A stretch of 64,000 nt of DNA from Fusarium oxysporum f. sp. lycopersici 4287 (GCF_000149955.1 NC_030988.1:4928573-4992572), one strand, 5' to 3'. Shown: positions 1 through 11,226, counted from the first letter of the stretch. Translations and numbers: made by a program. Notes: generated from the letters alone by a model not told the origin.

Positions 1-951
1 GTATTTGATCGATATCGTATTGTAATATCATATCGCACGGCGTGTAAAGACCCACATGACCTCGGTATAAAACTAACCAATTATGTAAAGATTGAGGTTT
101 AAGACAGCCTGCTCGACCAAAGAAGAGGATTTTCACGGCCAACATACAGCAGCACACTATTTCCAAATGATAAGAACGCCTGAGAAGGCGTTCTCCCGGA
201 CCTCACTTGTGTTGAGCTAACGGGTATAAACAGGTAGGCAGCATTACTACTGAACTAAAGTTTCGTATTTCCTACGTACAAGAACGAAGTAAAAGCAGCG
301 ATTATAATAAAACTCTGCAGGTTCATTTTTTTAAGTATTTTATATATCATTAACATCGATTCTTAGGGTTGGTATAGTTCTGATATGTAACGGTATGATA
401 CAGTCAACAGGCTTGAAGCGCTGGAAATGAAGTGGATTGACTACGAACAACTAAGCTGAAGAGGAAAGAAAGGAAACCTGTAATATTGTCTGTTACACGT
501 GTCGAAAACCCAAGCGTTGAGTCACGCGGCAGCCCAGGTAGCAGTTACTGTGAAGCTTCACCATGAAGCCGACCGTGACATGGTACTCGTCAAATAGGGT
601 GGGAAGCTCGAGGCTGATGCGTACAACGAGAGGTCTCGTATTACCCGTATTGCACTGTATTTGCACTGAATGAATATCATATTATACGATATCTGAATGT
701 CCCTGCACTGCACTACACGGTTTTCGGTATTGCTTGCACTGCACGGTATAAAAATACCGTGCAGCCAATACGATATTGAATATGATATTGTCTTATTTAC
801 GGCCACACTATTTACATCACTGACCACCTGCTTGTATAAGTATACGTGCATTCCGCTCTAAATCGATGAACATAGCAACCCAAGTCGGTCATACATTGAT
901 CGTGCCCCGTCTCGTGTTTCAGTTCAAATTTTTAGCCGTTGTTACTCTGCT
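1..951. other. Intergenic region, AT-rich, with a perfect hairpin
   Basis: No gene is supported here. The stretch holds several copies of an ATACGATAT-like word on both strands (near 10-35, 685-700 and 768-795). At 740-763 there is a perfect 10-bp inverted repeat (TGCACGGTAT, loop AAAA, ATACCGTGCA). This looks like debris of a small inverted-repeat element or the upstream region of the glucanase gene that follows. Confidence 0.4.
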
Positions 952-2325
952 ATGCGTATCATCTTCGTATTAGTTGTTCTGCTAAAAACGTCATTGGTAA
1001 CTGCATCCAGCACTGTTCCATCCCCACATAGACGTTTTTTCACGCCAGAAGGGTTCATCAAGGTCGACCCAGGAGGACTCGAGGACGTTGAAGTCACCAC
1101 CGACAATCTGCTTTATGAAACGCTCTCCACGACTACGCGTCCTTTTATAACAGGTCGTGGCTTAGACTGGCGTACCTTACCAATAGAACTTGTTAATAAT
1201 TTCAATAAAAGTAGTGTAAAAGCTTATATAACCGGTTTGGACGCCGGGGGCAAGGTCTTTTTCGCCCTCCACGATGGCAAGCTTATTTATCCTGACGCTA
1301 GAGGGTCTCGCCTACCTGTCAAGGTCACAAATGATGTCGCCATATCCCTACCTTCGAAGGGTGAATCGCTGAGTATTACACTCCCTTCCTTTATTCGTTC
1401 TGGCCGCATCTACTTTTCGAATGGTGATCTGCAATTTTTCGTCGTCGATATAGGTGATGGTAACAGCTTAGTTCAGCCTTCAGTCACAAACCTCCGAGAT
1501 CCCAACGCAAACGTGAGCTGGGGTTTCGTAGAATTTACTTACATCAGAAATCTTCTCTACGCCAACATGAGCTATGTGGATTTTGTGGGTCTAGTTCTTG
1601 GTATGACGCTTGTTGCAAAAGATGGGAGTACCCAAACCACAGCAGGACTCGAAGCAGATGCTGTTATCAAGATCTGTGACGATCTAAGTAAACAGAGAAA
1701 GCTAGACAATCATAAGTGGACCTCGCTCTGTATTGCAGACACTGCGGGAAAGCCGATCCGACTATTATCTCCTGGTAATCAGCATGATGTCGATCCCGAG
1801 ATATTTGGAAGTTATTGGAAAACCTATGTGGACCGTGTTTGGGAGAGATACATCGCTCGGGATCTCATAATAGATACGCAGTCTAAAGCGGGCATGGTCA
1901 AATGCAGGATTGTAGATCACAAACTGAAGTGTGACGGACACGAGCGCGGACTCCCTAAACCTGATGATAAAGACATTTGGGGCTGCAACAGTGGACCTTT
2001 TGCTATCTCAGAGAACGATAGTATAATTCATACTGCTATTGTTCCACGTTTGTGTGCCGGTCTTGTACGATCTACTTTGTTACTCGATGGCGGGTTTATG
2101 CAGCCGAGCTTAGGTCAGGCATCATACTACACGGTAAACCCTACTAATCACTATAGCCGGATTGTCCATTCATATGAGGTTGATGGCAGGGGCTATGCAT
2201 TTTCTTACGACGACGTTAACCCTGATAACGGTGAAGAGGCATCTGGTGTCGTGAGTTCCGACAATGTTCATCTGCTGACTATTCATGCCGGCGGTCCGCT
2301 TTCAAACTACTCGCCACATCAATAA
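952..2325 (+). CDS. Secreted GH64 endo-beta-1,3-glucanase
   Basis: Intronless 457-residue protein of glycoside hydrolase family 64 (laminaripentaose-producing type), which cleaves beta-1,3-glucan outside the cell or in the wall. The first ~18 residues (MRIIFVLVVLLKTSLVTA) form a signal peptide. The catalytic core shows WGFVEFTYIRN with Glu194 and YVDFVGL with Asp210. The 16-residue spacing equals that of the catalytic Glu/Asp pair described for the bacterial family member, so both catalytic residues appear present. Further family landmarks are the early thaumatin-like beta region (KAYITGLD) and the C-terminal YSYEVDGRGYAFSYDDV-like segment. The start is the first Met of the open frame and gives a good signal peptide. 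It has no obvious partner among its neighbours. Fungal family members serve in wall remodelling or in attacking other fungi; which applies here cannot be told. Confidence 0.85.
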   Translation: MRIIFVLVVLLKTSLVTASSTVPSPHRRFFTPEGFIKVDPGGLEDVEVTTDNLLYETLSTTTRPFITGRGLDWRTLPIELVNNFNKSSVKAYITGLDAGGKVFFALHDGKLIYPDARGSRLPVKVTNDVAISLPSKGESLSITLPSFIRSGRIYFSNGDLQFFVVDIGDGNSLVQPSVTNLRDPNANVSWGFVEFTYIRNLLYANMSYVDFVGLVLGMTLVAKDGSTQTTAGLEADAVIKICDDLSKQRKLDNHKWTSLCIADTAGKPIRLLSPGNQHDVDPEIFGSYWKTYVDRVWERYIARDLIIDTQSKAGMVKCRIVDHKLKCDGHERGLPKPDDKDIWGCNSGPFAISENDSIIHTAIVPRLCAGLVRSTLLLDGGFMQPSLGQASYYTVNPTNHYSRIVHSYEVDGRGYAFSYDDVNPDNGEEASGVVSSDNVHLLTIHAGGPLSNYSPHQ

Positions 2326-4132
2326 ATGAGCCTTTGGCATTTGTCGCTTGGTTCTGAAATATATTTCTGTTAGTTCATTTATAGCAGTTAGACTTACATG
2401 AGTATAAAACATTCAAAAATAAACTTGTTTAGGGGGGCTGAGATTTGCAATTAGAGATCTTTGATTGGATGGAGAGGATGTGATATATGGAATTTTTATG
2501 ACACTGGCAGTCCTTTGGGTTGTCTTGGTGGCGCGTGCATATCCGTGGTGGGGGCTACGCGTTAGTTTACAATAGCAGGTACTTAGGCTTACAGCGAACC
2601 AAGCTGGCATTTGATAGTAGATTTTCATCTGTGACTATCTAGTGTAGGTTAGTGTCTCGGCGCGATCTGGATTTCTGCCTCGATATTAGGCGACCACATG
2701 ATGTTCATGTAATGTATCAATTAATTCAACTTGCGAGACGCATGATTGTTTGGTTGGTGGTGATGGATTGATTGAGTTGATATATCATGAGCGTTGCCAT
2801 GAGGCACGTATTTATGAGTGGATGTTGTGTTGATTGAAAGTCAAGTTAAGTAATTAAGATTTTTCAAATTGAGCTAACGTGATTGACACCACCGACCGTC
2901 CTCCTTGTGGGTCGGATAAATCCTGATCCATCAACCCGGATAGCCGCCAAATTTGGCTTATCCATTGAGGTGGGTCTCGGGTGGGCACCGAAATTACGAA
3001 ACTTAAGCAGGCGACCGTTCCTGGTTGTATCAGGAGGCAAACGCAGCTCTCTCGTCTAAAATCGTCCGTATCACTTTCATTCACGCCGGAATCAATTCTA
3101 ACCAGCCTGGGAAGTTACTTCGTCACAACATCGAGCCCGTATCACCATGGACATTCAGGACCAAGCACAAGTTGCTGGGAATCCCTCATTGGGACGTTCG
3201 TCCGACGATTGTTCCCGGCAGCAAGCCGTGTTGCGGAAAGCCGTGTTGCGCAAAGCTGGAATGCTAGGTCAGGATATGTCGAAGGTAATTATGGGTATAA
3301 AAACGCTCAAATTGGAAGCACACGAATTGGAAGTGGTCGAATTGGCATTACGCCTTCAGCCAACAATAGCTAGTCTCAAGGACATAGTTGCCCGATCCGA
3401 TGCCGAATGTACTGTTCCTTGTCCTCGGCAGCGGGAATCCAAAGTGAGTATGGACCTTGGCTACAGCGCGGATTGACACAGCTGCTCACATGATCCGATA
3501 GCATAGAAGGAGGAAATCTCGTGGAGCAAGGCCGAAGAAACAGCGAGCAGTGAGAAGACGTCATTGATGGATGTCGACAGATCAGTCGTGTCATCGAATA
3601 AATTTGTACGGGTACCAGCTGTTATTAGGCTGACTGTACGTCGACTTGTGAAAAGCTAGAAATGCAATGCTGATCTTATTGAACAGTCATGACGAGAGAT
3701 ATAATGAGAGAGAGATCTTGCGGGACAGTTAGTGAAAGTTTTGTCTGCGCCAATCGATGAGACGCAGATACAATACATCGCCGCTCTGAGTCACTGTCTG
3801 GATGCAGTTCTATCTTTGGTGGTTAAGTGATATGAAGAGGTGAATAAGATAAGCTACTTGGAATGAGGATTGAGATGGTCGGACATTGTGTTGACACCCA
3901 AATTTAATCTCACCATTCATCAATTGACTGAAGTTGACTAAACCAGCTTCCGATGACTACATAGACTTACCGTGGCCATGGTACTGGGCGCTCTTGCTAT
4001 ATCAGATGGAAGGAGCATGTTGTAAAAGGTCTGATATTCTTTGCTTCTCGGTTTCTCAGAAGCCGAGCGATTATGTCATATGGAAAAAGAAACCCTTTTT
4101 TTTGATAGTAATTCCTCAATTTAGAACTGTAT
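2326..4132. other. Intergenic region without a recognisable gene
   Basis: About 1.8 kb in which I find no convincing gene. Several overlapping short open frames occur around 2850-3480, but none resembles a known family. A near-exact tandem duplication (GTGTTGCGGAAAGCC then GTGTTGCGCAAAGC) lies at about 3230-3258. The region could be decayed repeat DNA. Confidence 0.3.
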
Positions 4133-5105
4133 CTATTTATTCAATTTTCTCCTTGAAGTATCATGAAGTCGCGGATCGATATAGATCGGTTCTAAGCTAC
4201 AGACACTATGTTTCCCCTTCCCAGGGACCCATTCAGCATGTAGATGATCTTGGGCAAATCTTTGCAGCCCGTTCCAATCCGGCCACGAAGAGAAAAAGGC
4301 CTTATCCAAGCCAGTGAACGTGGATACCATCCGCTCGCGAAATCTGTCTCTATCTCCGTATGGCTCTTTCACTACTTCGCTCCGCTGCTTGTTGTCTGTT
4401 TCATCCGACCAGTAGAGTTGACGTAAAGCTGCCCAATAAAATCGAACACAAGATAAAAGAGGATCATTGGGTCCCATTGGACATGATGAGACCACGGCCC
4501 ATTCGTGGAAACTAACGTCGCCGTCGAAAGTGTAATGTAGTCCTTGATCAGCACTGATCAACATCCTGACCCAGGGCTGACTCCACTCAACGTCGCGGGG
4601 AAGAAGAACAAGTGAAGAGTACACGTAGACTTTTGTCCTAGAAAAGTAGTCTGAGAACTCGGACATACATCCTATCACATTTACTCGCGACTTTCGGAAT
4701 AGTCGCCAGAAACGGGGACGCAGCCAGCCTGATAGCCTATCTTCATAAGTCTGGGCTAGTGTCTTAGTGTCGTACTTTTGGCTCGACCAGTGTGTTATGA
4801 AGAAGAGTCTGCTTCGAAGCTTGCCATTACAGCGTGGGCAGGCGCAGTTCTTGAGACATTCTTTCTCTGTTTGCCAGCTGAGGTCCTGACGGGGAACGTG
4901 GAACGGTGCCCATATTGGTTTGGCGGATGAGTTTTCCATCCTTTTCTAAGCGACGAGCTTTGTTTGGGCAAGCAGGCACTCTGTGTTCCTCAAAGTATCT
5001 TCCACAATCAGGACCAATCAATGAAAGCAACGAAAAGCTTCCCCACTGTATCTTATTACTATACAAGTTAGCACAGTTAATAAACCTCATCTCCTTGATC
5101 AACAT
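4133..5105 (-). CDS. Hypothetical protein with a Cys-rich motif, possibly frameshifted
   Basis: The main frame (4133-4939, minus) encodes 268 residues that I do not recognise. A Cys cluster near its start (CLKNCACPRCNGK) resembles half of a zinc ribbon, followed by an aromatic-rich body with FRRSRV/FRKSRV-like and SWPDWNGLQRF segments. The neighbouring frame upstream (4827-5105) carries SLIGPDCGRYFEEHR and Cys residues and overlaps the first by about 110 bp. This suggests either an unresolved intron or a frameshift joining the two. No membrane segment or signal peptide is evident. It may be a decaying lineage-specific gene. Function unknown. Confidence 0.4.
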
Positions 5106-6179
5106 ACCTCTCGTCCGCGTATGGTCTAATCAAGGGCAAAAGGTAAAGATGGATCGTAGTCGGCAAAGTGGGATGATCAGGTCATAGAAAATATAATCTC
5201 ACTTATACTCACAGACAGCGGAACGTTGATTTAACTTAGCTTGCACCGACCACTCAGAGCAAATTCACTGTGCTTTTCCGCAGCATGGGATACTTCTGAC
5301 CATATACGGCCGATTGTAGTGTCGAATAGAAGATTCGCGGCAGATCTTGACGCAGATATAGTATATCGAACCGCGCCGTCACGTCTACAGATGTTGTCAT
5401 AGGTTCCTGCAGTGGCCTGAATGGGTTCCCAACACGTCCTGTTTAGTCCCTCAGTCGAGCGTTACAACAGCACAGTAGGAAAGGGACATCATCCGGTACT
5501 CCATTTTCCATATTTGGAGGGCAGAGTCAATTTGTATGTTTACCATAACCAGCAGACGATTGTAGCCACCAAATGAAATGTACATTGTCTTATTCATAGC
5601 TACGATATTGAACATTCCCAGCTTCCTCTTTTACAACATTATCGCAAACTGATTGAGGCCCCACACCACACAAACGATGACACTTAACACACTGTATACT
5701 TAGTCGATAGCCCTAAAAGGCATTCATAATGACCTTGAAGAAAGTATCGATTAGTGTGACGAAGCTGACCTGCACTGCCAAGCCTAGCACCATTTTAGGA
5801 CTAGCCAGCATACTGTGCGCCACGACCGGAAAAGGCTGGAAGGTGTTTTTTGCGGCCTAAAATGGACACCTGCCCTGCTTACAAAGTAGACATATGTATC
5901 TACAAGTCTCCACTCCAAAACTGGTAAAGAGGAAGATATTGCAATCAGGAAGAATCAGGAAGGTGCACATGTACAAAACTATACTGCCTTCGTCTTTCTC
6001 TTAGTCTCTTCTTGCACCCAATTCTCATATCCTACGGAGTCAGCCACGGAGAGAACGAAAAGCTTTCGGTCACGGTCCAAGATCCAAATGTCCCATCCGT
6101 GATTGAAGTCAGCGTCAAGAAGAAGCGGCCCAAGGCTCTTCTGGTCATAGTAGAGCACGAGCGTTTTGTATTCAGTAGG
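5106..6179. other. Intergenic region, no gene recognised
   Basis: Roughly 1.1 kb with only short open frames on either strand. The end of this stretch (about 6010-6180) probably includes the degraded 5' portion of the monooxygenase relic that follows, but no Gly-rich FAD-binding motif can be read in any frame. Confidence 0.3.
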
Positions 6180-7929
6180 CGGGTCGGTACAATCTGGCCG
6201 TGGGCCGAGAATAGATACCCCGGGTGAGCATTCCATTCACCACTAACTGATCATGGCCAACTGCTGAAATCTACAAGCTGTGCATGCGACATCCCATCCC
6301 ATGCCTACCAGTACAGCTGGAACCCCAATCCCCGGTGGAGCCGCTTGTATGCAGAGGCGGCTGAGATCTTAGACTATCTCAAATCAACGGTGACTAAGTT
6401 CAATCTCCGACGATATATTCAGTTCGGTACAACCTGCACCGGGGCCAACTGGGATGAGAAGAATTCCGAATGGAATGTCGCGTTGCAAAGGAACGGGACG
6501 CCTAAGGATGAAATCTTTGTCAAATGCGATGTTTTTATCATTGCTATAGGAAGGCTGAACAACTGGAAGCTGCCAGACATAGAAGGCCTTGACACGTTCC
6601 AGGGGCGTGTTGTAATACACACAGCCAACTGGCCCTAGGGCTTAGACTGTCACGGCAAGGATATAGCTGTGATAGGGAATGGAGCCAGCTCAACCCATTG
6701 TTTAGCTAGCTTACACAAAGGTGAGAGTCTTGGCTGTACAGACCCCAATATTTGCTAACAGCTCCAGACGCGAGATCCGTCGGTAATTTTGTTCGTGGAC
6801 CAACATGGCTGGTTCCGCATGTATTCTCTCGCAATGGAGAAGCGCAGGTCAATTGTGGGCACTCCCTCCCATACTACACAGACCCCGACCACGTCTAACA
6901 CGCGGGCAGATTCCCATGATTCAATCAAGAAATTCGAAACCGAGCCCGATTCGTACCTCCAATTCCGCCTACAGATCGAGAAAAAGCTGGCCTATAGCTT
7001 TAGAGGTCTCTGGGCCAACTCAAACGCTGCTGAAGAATTCACTCAGAATGCAAAGCAGCACATGACCAACAAGATTGACGACCCACAGGCCCTGAAGGCC
7101 CTCCTCCCTACTGAGTATAAAGCTGGTTGTCGTCGCTTCACGCCTGCCGACAAATATATGGAGGCTATAAATAAGTCAAATATAGAGCTCATTTCTACCC
7201 CGATCAAGTAGGTGGAAGGACATGCTATCATCACGACTGACGGCGAACGGCGAACATATGACATGATTGTCTGTGGTACAGGCTTCGACCCATACGCGCC
7301 GAGGTTTCCGATCAGAGGGCGCGGAACAGCTAACTTGTCAGATCTATGGTCAATGGATGGGGGCTATGAAAGTTACTTGGCAGCAACAGTCGCTGGTTTC
7401 CCCAACCATTTCGGTATGTGAACCCACTTATAAGATCTTTCCAAAAAGCTAAACTCTGCTATCAAGTTTTTAATCCGTGTATCTGTCCAGTTAACGGCTC
7501 AGCATACCCTGGAATTGAGCGTACGAGTGACTACATTACCAGAGTCATCGACAGGCTACAGAAGGATCGCCTAAGATCAGTCTGTATCAAGCAATCAGCC
7601 CAAGACGCCTTCAATCGCTGGGTTCAATCACGCATGCCAGAGATGGTCTGGGCGGAGCCATGCTCATCATGGTGTAAGTTGGCCTCCGTTACCCAGAGTT
7701 TACATTAATCAGGACTGAATTTTATAATGCAGATAAGCTCCCTAGCGGAAAGGTTATTGTTCCATGGCCAGGGACAATACTTCACTACTATGCCGCAACT
7801 GAAATAGTGCGATGGGAGGACTATGATCTTAAGTTTGATGAGGATGAGCAAAAGTTTGCGAGTTTTGGAAATGGTATTACAGTAGAAGGATTTACTCCTG
7901 ATAGTATACCTTGGCTGCGTTACAATTAA
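6180..7929 (+). pseudogene. Baeyer-Villiger/flavin monooxygenase, broken and 5'-truncated
   Basis: Relic of an FAD- and NADPH-dependent Baeyer-Villiger monooxygenase. Recognisable in order are ENRYPG-CACDIPSHAYQYSW across an intron at 6224-6277, a variant of the family fingerprint (FQGRVVIHTANWP, 6593-6635), the second nucleotide-binding loop AVIGNGASS (about 6670-6700), FVRGPTW, DMIVCGTGFDPY (7261-7295) and a C-terminal end at 7927-7929. Introns at about 6721-6766, 7413-7492 and 7674-7732 keep good GT...AG ends. Lesions are a TAG at 6636-6638 straight after the fingerprint, a frame change near 6880 and a TAG at 7209-7211. The N-terminal FAD motif is missing or unreadable. The C-terminal two thirds are still well preserved, so inactivation is probably recent. 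Such enzymes often tailor polyketides, but this one lies 14 kb from the PKS and any link is conjecture. Confidence 0.8.
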
Positions 7930-7959
7930 AGTATAGAAGTACCAAACTACAGTATAAAC

Positions 7960-8076
7960 ATGGGACGGCTTGCAGATCTACCAACTGAAATCTTACAAAT
8001 AATAACATCTCCTCTTTCATTCCATGACAAATCAAGCTACCCAAAAGTGCACAAACAATCTCAACATCACTTCTAA
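7960..8076 (+). pseudogene. F-box domain stub
   Basis: A 38-codon open frame beginning at ATG 7960 reads like the start of a fungal F-box protein (GRLADLPTEILQIITSPLSF, then HDKSSYPKVHK) before stopping at 8074-8076. F-box proteins normally continue for hundreds of residues after this Skp1-binding motif, and no continuation is visible. The stub begins 30 bp after the monooxygenase stop. It is probably a truncated gene fragment; a short functional peptide is unlikely. Confidence 0.5.
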
Positions 8077-8339
8077 CCTTCATACCATAAACAACAGACA
8101 TCCTTTCGTGTTTGGGGCAGCATTGTAAGGAGCCTAGCCTGGCTAACAAAGGTCCAATCAAAAGGGTTGGTGCCTGTACTGATTGGCCATAGTCTCAACA
8201 AGATGATTGAAGGCGAGGGGGGTCTGGAAGGCGACTTTTTTCGCTGCTCTTTTTTTCGTCAAAATCAATAGAGGAAAACCCAAGAGAAGGACAAGGATAA
8301 CGAACGGCCGGGGCACTGCAGAGCCATTTGTCAGTGCAG
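8077..8339. other. Short intergenic stretch before a transposon end
   Basis: No gene recognised. The stretch may contain internal DNA of the pogo-type element whose terminal repeat follows at 8340, but no transposase motif can be read. Confidence 0.25.
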
Positions 8340-8383
8340 TGGCTCACTCGCTTGGATGGTTCACTCGCTTATCATGTACGTTA
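8340..8383 (+). repeat. Solitary pogo-type terminal repeat with duplicated subunit
   Basis: The 44-bp block contains two copies of a TGGCTCACTCGCTT-like unit (second copy TGGTTCACTCGCTTA) followed by TACGTTA. It is a close match to the block at 51828-51871, which lies at the 3' end of a pogo-transposase relic. I infer the same terminal inverted repeat family. No matching opposite end or transposase is found next to it, so it is a remnant. Confidence 0.55.
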
Positions 8384-9240
8384 GTACATTTGGTAATGTT
8401 ACTGCTTAGTTTCCATAATAGAGTTGAAAGGTCCCTGTGAGTAGTTGCAAGCGTTAAAATGACTACTGCAATCACACTCATGGTACAATCTTTGGCCTCG
8501 ATCTTTTTTACCCTTCCTTACAGCCATAGAACTGAAATTCACAATCATATGGCAATGTTGGGGCTCGGGATGACCGGCCGTTCAGAGAACAAAGTTTTCA
8601 GAGAACGACACGGAAGTGATACCGGAATTAAAACAGAATTTTCATAGCTCGTTGAGACCAGTCCCATATTTTTTACGACTTTGCGGCGTGAGTTATGAGA
8701 GTTTGAAATAATTATCTGATTGACATAAGGAAGTCTTGGCTCAGAACAAAATCGAAAGCGGAATGGTGCAGTCCCGCTTAAAATGTCTTGGCTCAGAAAT
8801 ATTCAAGAAAGGAATAGCTTGGTTATCTCGTATCTTATCGGCTTGCGGAGAGGCGATACCGGTAGTGGATACGGTGATCACTCGCAGTTGAGTCATGGGG
8901 AAGACGATGCTAAGCGGAGGGGTCGAACGAGGGAGAGAGCTTGGGAAGAGGATATAGATGATACGAGCGGACTTGTGTCTGACTCTCCGGGAGCGAAACG
9001 GACGAGATTGGTGGAGGCGAATAATACATTAGTAGACTAGCGAGCATAATGAAGCAGCCATGTACTTTAATGTTCATGTTACCTGTCCCAGAATTAATTG
9101 TTTGATTTCATCGCCTCATTGGCTTACTATCGTGTTCCTTATCCTGTTATCCTGTTATCCCACCCTGTTATCCTGTAATTTGTATTTTTTCTTATCTTGT
9201 TCTGTTTAACATGTTAACGGGTTTCTTAACATGTTATACA
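8384..9240. other. Intergenic region with short tandem repeats
   Basis: No gene is convincing; an 85-codon frame at 8783-9040 is basic and low in complexity with no recognisable domain. The phrase CTTGGCTCAGAA occurs twice (near 8738 and 8786). A tandem TATCCTGT unit occurs at about 9139-9176. Confidence 0.3.
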
Positions 9241-10167
9241 GGTTGCCCATGTATGCCGGTGGGTCATTCATGTCGGCGCTTCAAGTCGAATGACAGACAG
9301 ACTTCTCCCAGGAGTCGGGCAGGGCTGGCCGAGACGGCAAAGCAGCGGATTCGATCATTATCCTCAGTGCAGCTTGGCAACCGCAGCTGAACAGGCAGCC
9401 TGGCACAGACGAGGAGGCAATGCAGCTCTACCTCACGCAACAGTACTGTTCGCGCGGCAATCTAAACCAATTCCTCGATGAGCGGCCCTGTTGGAGGTGG
9501 TGCATGAAAGGGGAAGACGAGCGTTGCGGCGTCTGTACAGAGCATCACACTGAACGCCGGCCATCCGACCCCCAGCTCCATCTACCGCGGCCTACCGTGA
9601 TAGCTGTTGAGGGCAATATCGAGAGCGACCGCGGTCAGACGTCCATGGCAGGCGAGATGGTCTTTACGGGCCCTAGTGAGCTCCTCCAAGTTAAGGTCTG
9701 TGATGGAGAGCTAAGCCAGTATGAGAGAAATCTCGAGACGATGATGGGTTGTTGTCTTTACTGTCATGTGGAGGCAAACCATTCGAGCACGCAGCTGCCG
9801 CATGTGCACGACGCCACGAGTGGTTTCGAGCAAAGGCTAAAGCACTGCAGGAGTGTAAAAGACTGGGGAAGGGCTGGATGGACGAGTTCGCCGTCTGTTG
9901 GAAGTGCTACCAGCCACAAGTGATTTGCCGAGCCGTGGATCCAGCATACTAAGGTGCAGATAAAGGTGTATGCCGGTTCCCGGATATGGTGATGCCGCTT
10001 TGCTTTGGAGCTTTTTGTCGACTTGCACGGACAAAGTGGTTTCTTAAAAATTTTAGCCAAATTTTTAAGACTTGCCACGAGTATTTGCTATAGCTAGGAA
10101 AGGCTGCAACATTAGGTGGAAGTAAGTGCGCGCAGGCAAACTGCGTAGCAGCGCTTCTACTAGCCGA
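9241..10167 (+). pseudogene. C-terminal relic of an OrsD/RecQ-like helicase element
   Basis: Decayed C-terminal portion of the large fungal repeat-associated RecQ-like helicases. Helicase motif VI is clear (SQESGRAGRDG, about 9306-9338), preceded out of frame by WVIHVGASSRMTD. A 4-nt duplication (ACAGACAGAC, about 9290) separates them. Next come the family's cysteine block (RWCMKGEDERCGVC, 9498-9540) and, after another frame change, FEHAAAACARRHEWF (about 9785-9830), a Trp/Cys-rich FAVCWKCYQPQ and VCRFPDMVMPLCFGAFC (about 9968-10020). Stops interrupt it at 9950 and about 10095, the latter where related proteins have Trp, as expected from RIP. Helicase motifs I-V are absent, so it is 5'-truncated at about 9240. 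A related N-terminal (OrsD) piece lies at 39187-40750 on the other strand. Confidence 0.7.
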
Positions 10168-10229
10168 GCATTGATAATCAGTTAATACGAGTGAGTCCAT
10201 TACCTTCTATTCTATCAACCCAACGCAGA

Positions 10230-11120
10230 TCATACAAGTATCTCACGTTCCATCCATGATCCTATAGTGCTAGGGAATACATGGGTCCACTCCTCCACCT
10301 CTACCTGCATAACCTGCTCAAAGGTTGCCTCCCCTCGTCTTACTTTCTGCCTGGCCGTCTCTGTGGGAGGATCCCAGTAAGAACGAAGGCTGCGCCATGG
10401 ATAACTACCCCCATGGCCACCACCTCTGCTTATCATCTTCCTGATAGCAAACCTATCGCCGAATTTCTGAATGAGGAGCTTCACAACATAGGAAATATCC
10501 TTTATCACCTGATGCGTTGCAAGGTCGCTACCATCCAGAAGACCGCGGCCGTGCAACACTAATGTGATATGTTGTGCGTTAGTGAAGAGGAAGATATCTT
10601 GGAGGCGCTTCTGTGTCCATCTAGCGGCCTTGCCCGTTCCATGCCGATAATGTACGCTGTCTGGGTCATCTGTACCACTGTCACTATCGCAGCCGTCCTC
10701 GTGGAGGTAGAAGTCATCAAGTGCGTCGTATGAGTCAACGATTACAGTAATGCTGTCTTTGATCAGCGGGGCAACGGGGACCTTTGTTTTATAGTCGCTA
10801 AGGGTGTCGGTCATAAACTCGCACAGCCAGTGCAGTCGCACATTGAAGTGGTTTTCGCCATAGTACACATCACAAGCCTCCTTCACTAGTCGCTTGCCGG
10901 TCTCATCTTTACCCATAAAGTGCTGCTGGCGCAGAAGGACACCATCAGCAATGCTGGGGTTCAAGGAGACATCATCATCTGCCTCCTCAATAAAAACGGG
11001 TTGCTGTTGCACGAGGTTCCGTCGGAAGAGAGCGCGGCGGTCTGGCAGAGACAACGAGGCAAATTGAGCGATGGTGCGATCGCCAAGCATTCGGCGGATA
11101 GTAGTAGCATGTTGATCCAT
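10230..11120 (-). CDS. Hypothetical protein, 296 residues
   Basis: A clean 296-codon open frame on the minus strand that I do not recognise. It starts MDQHATTIRRMLGDRTIAQF and contains an acidic run (HEDGCDSDSGTDDPDSVHYR) in the middle and a Gly/Arg-rich stretch (ISRGGGHGGSYPWRSL) near the end. No membrane segment, signal peptide or catalytic motif is evident. The length and lack of internal stops in a GC-balanced stretch favour a real gene. A poly(A)/poly(T) run lies immediately upstream of its start. It could be carried with the helicase-type repeat next to it. Confidence 0.5.
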   Translation of the reverse strand: MDQHATTIRRMLGDRTIAQFASLSLPDRRALFRRNLVQQQPVFIEEADDDVSLNPSIADGVLLRQQHFMGKDETGKRLVKEACDVYYGENHFNVRLHWLCEFMTDTLSDYKTKVPVAPLIKDSITVIVDSYDALDDFYLHEDGCDSDSGTDDPDSVHYRHGTGKAARWTQKRLQDIFLFTNAQHITLVLHGRGLLDGSDLATHQVIKDISYVVKLLIQKFGDRFAIRKMISRGGGHGGSYPWRSLRSYWDPPTETARQKVRRGEATFEQVMQVEVEEWTHVFPSTIGSWMEREILV

Positions 11121-11138
11121 TCTGCATTGGACGAACGG

Positions 11139-11144
11139 AAAAAA

Positions 11145-11178
<34 letters not shown>

Positions 11179-11226
11179 AAAGTGAGTTTTGTTTGTTTGT
11201 TTGTTTGTTTGTTTGTTTGTTTGTAT
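11139..11226. repeat. Poly-A tract followed by (GTTT)n microsatellite
   Basis: An A-rich run of about 38 bp (interrupted by single Gs) is followed by a tandem TTTG/GTTT array of about nine units ending near 11225. Such tracts are slippage-prone and often mark retroelement tails; no element can be assigned here. Confidence 0.8.

Noticed and set aside
558..851. 97-codon minus-strand frame
   Set aside because: AT-rich, repetitive and without any domain-like pattern; judged a chance frame over palindromic DNA.
2981..3476. Overlapping plus-strand frames of 80-130 codons
   Set aside because: Three frames overlap, none has recognisable composition or motifs, and the region has short tandem duplications.
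5979..6236. 85-codon minus-strand frame
   Set aside because: It lies opposite the monooxygenase exon that spells ENRYPG across a clear intron; treated as a shadow.
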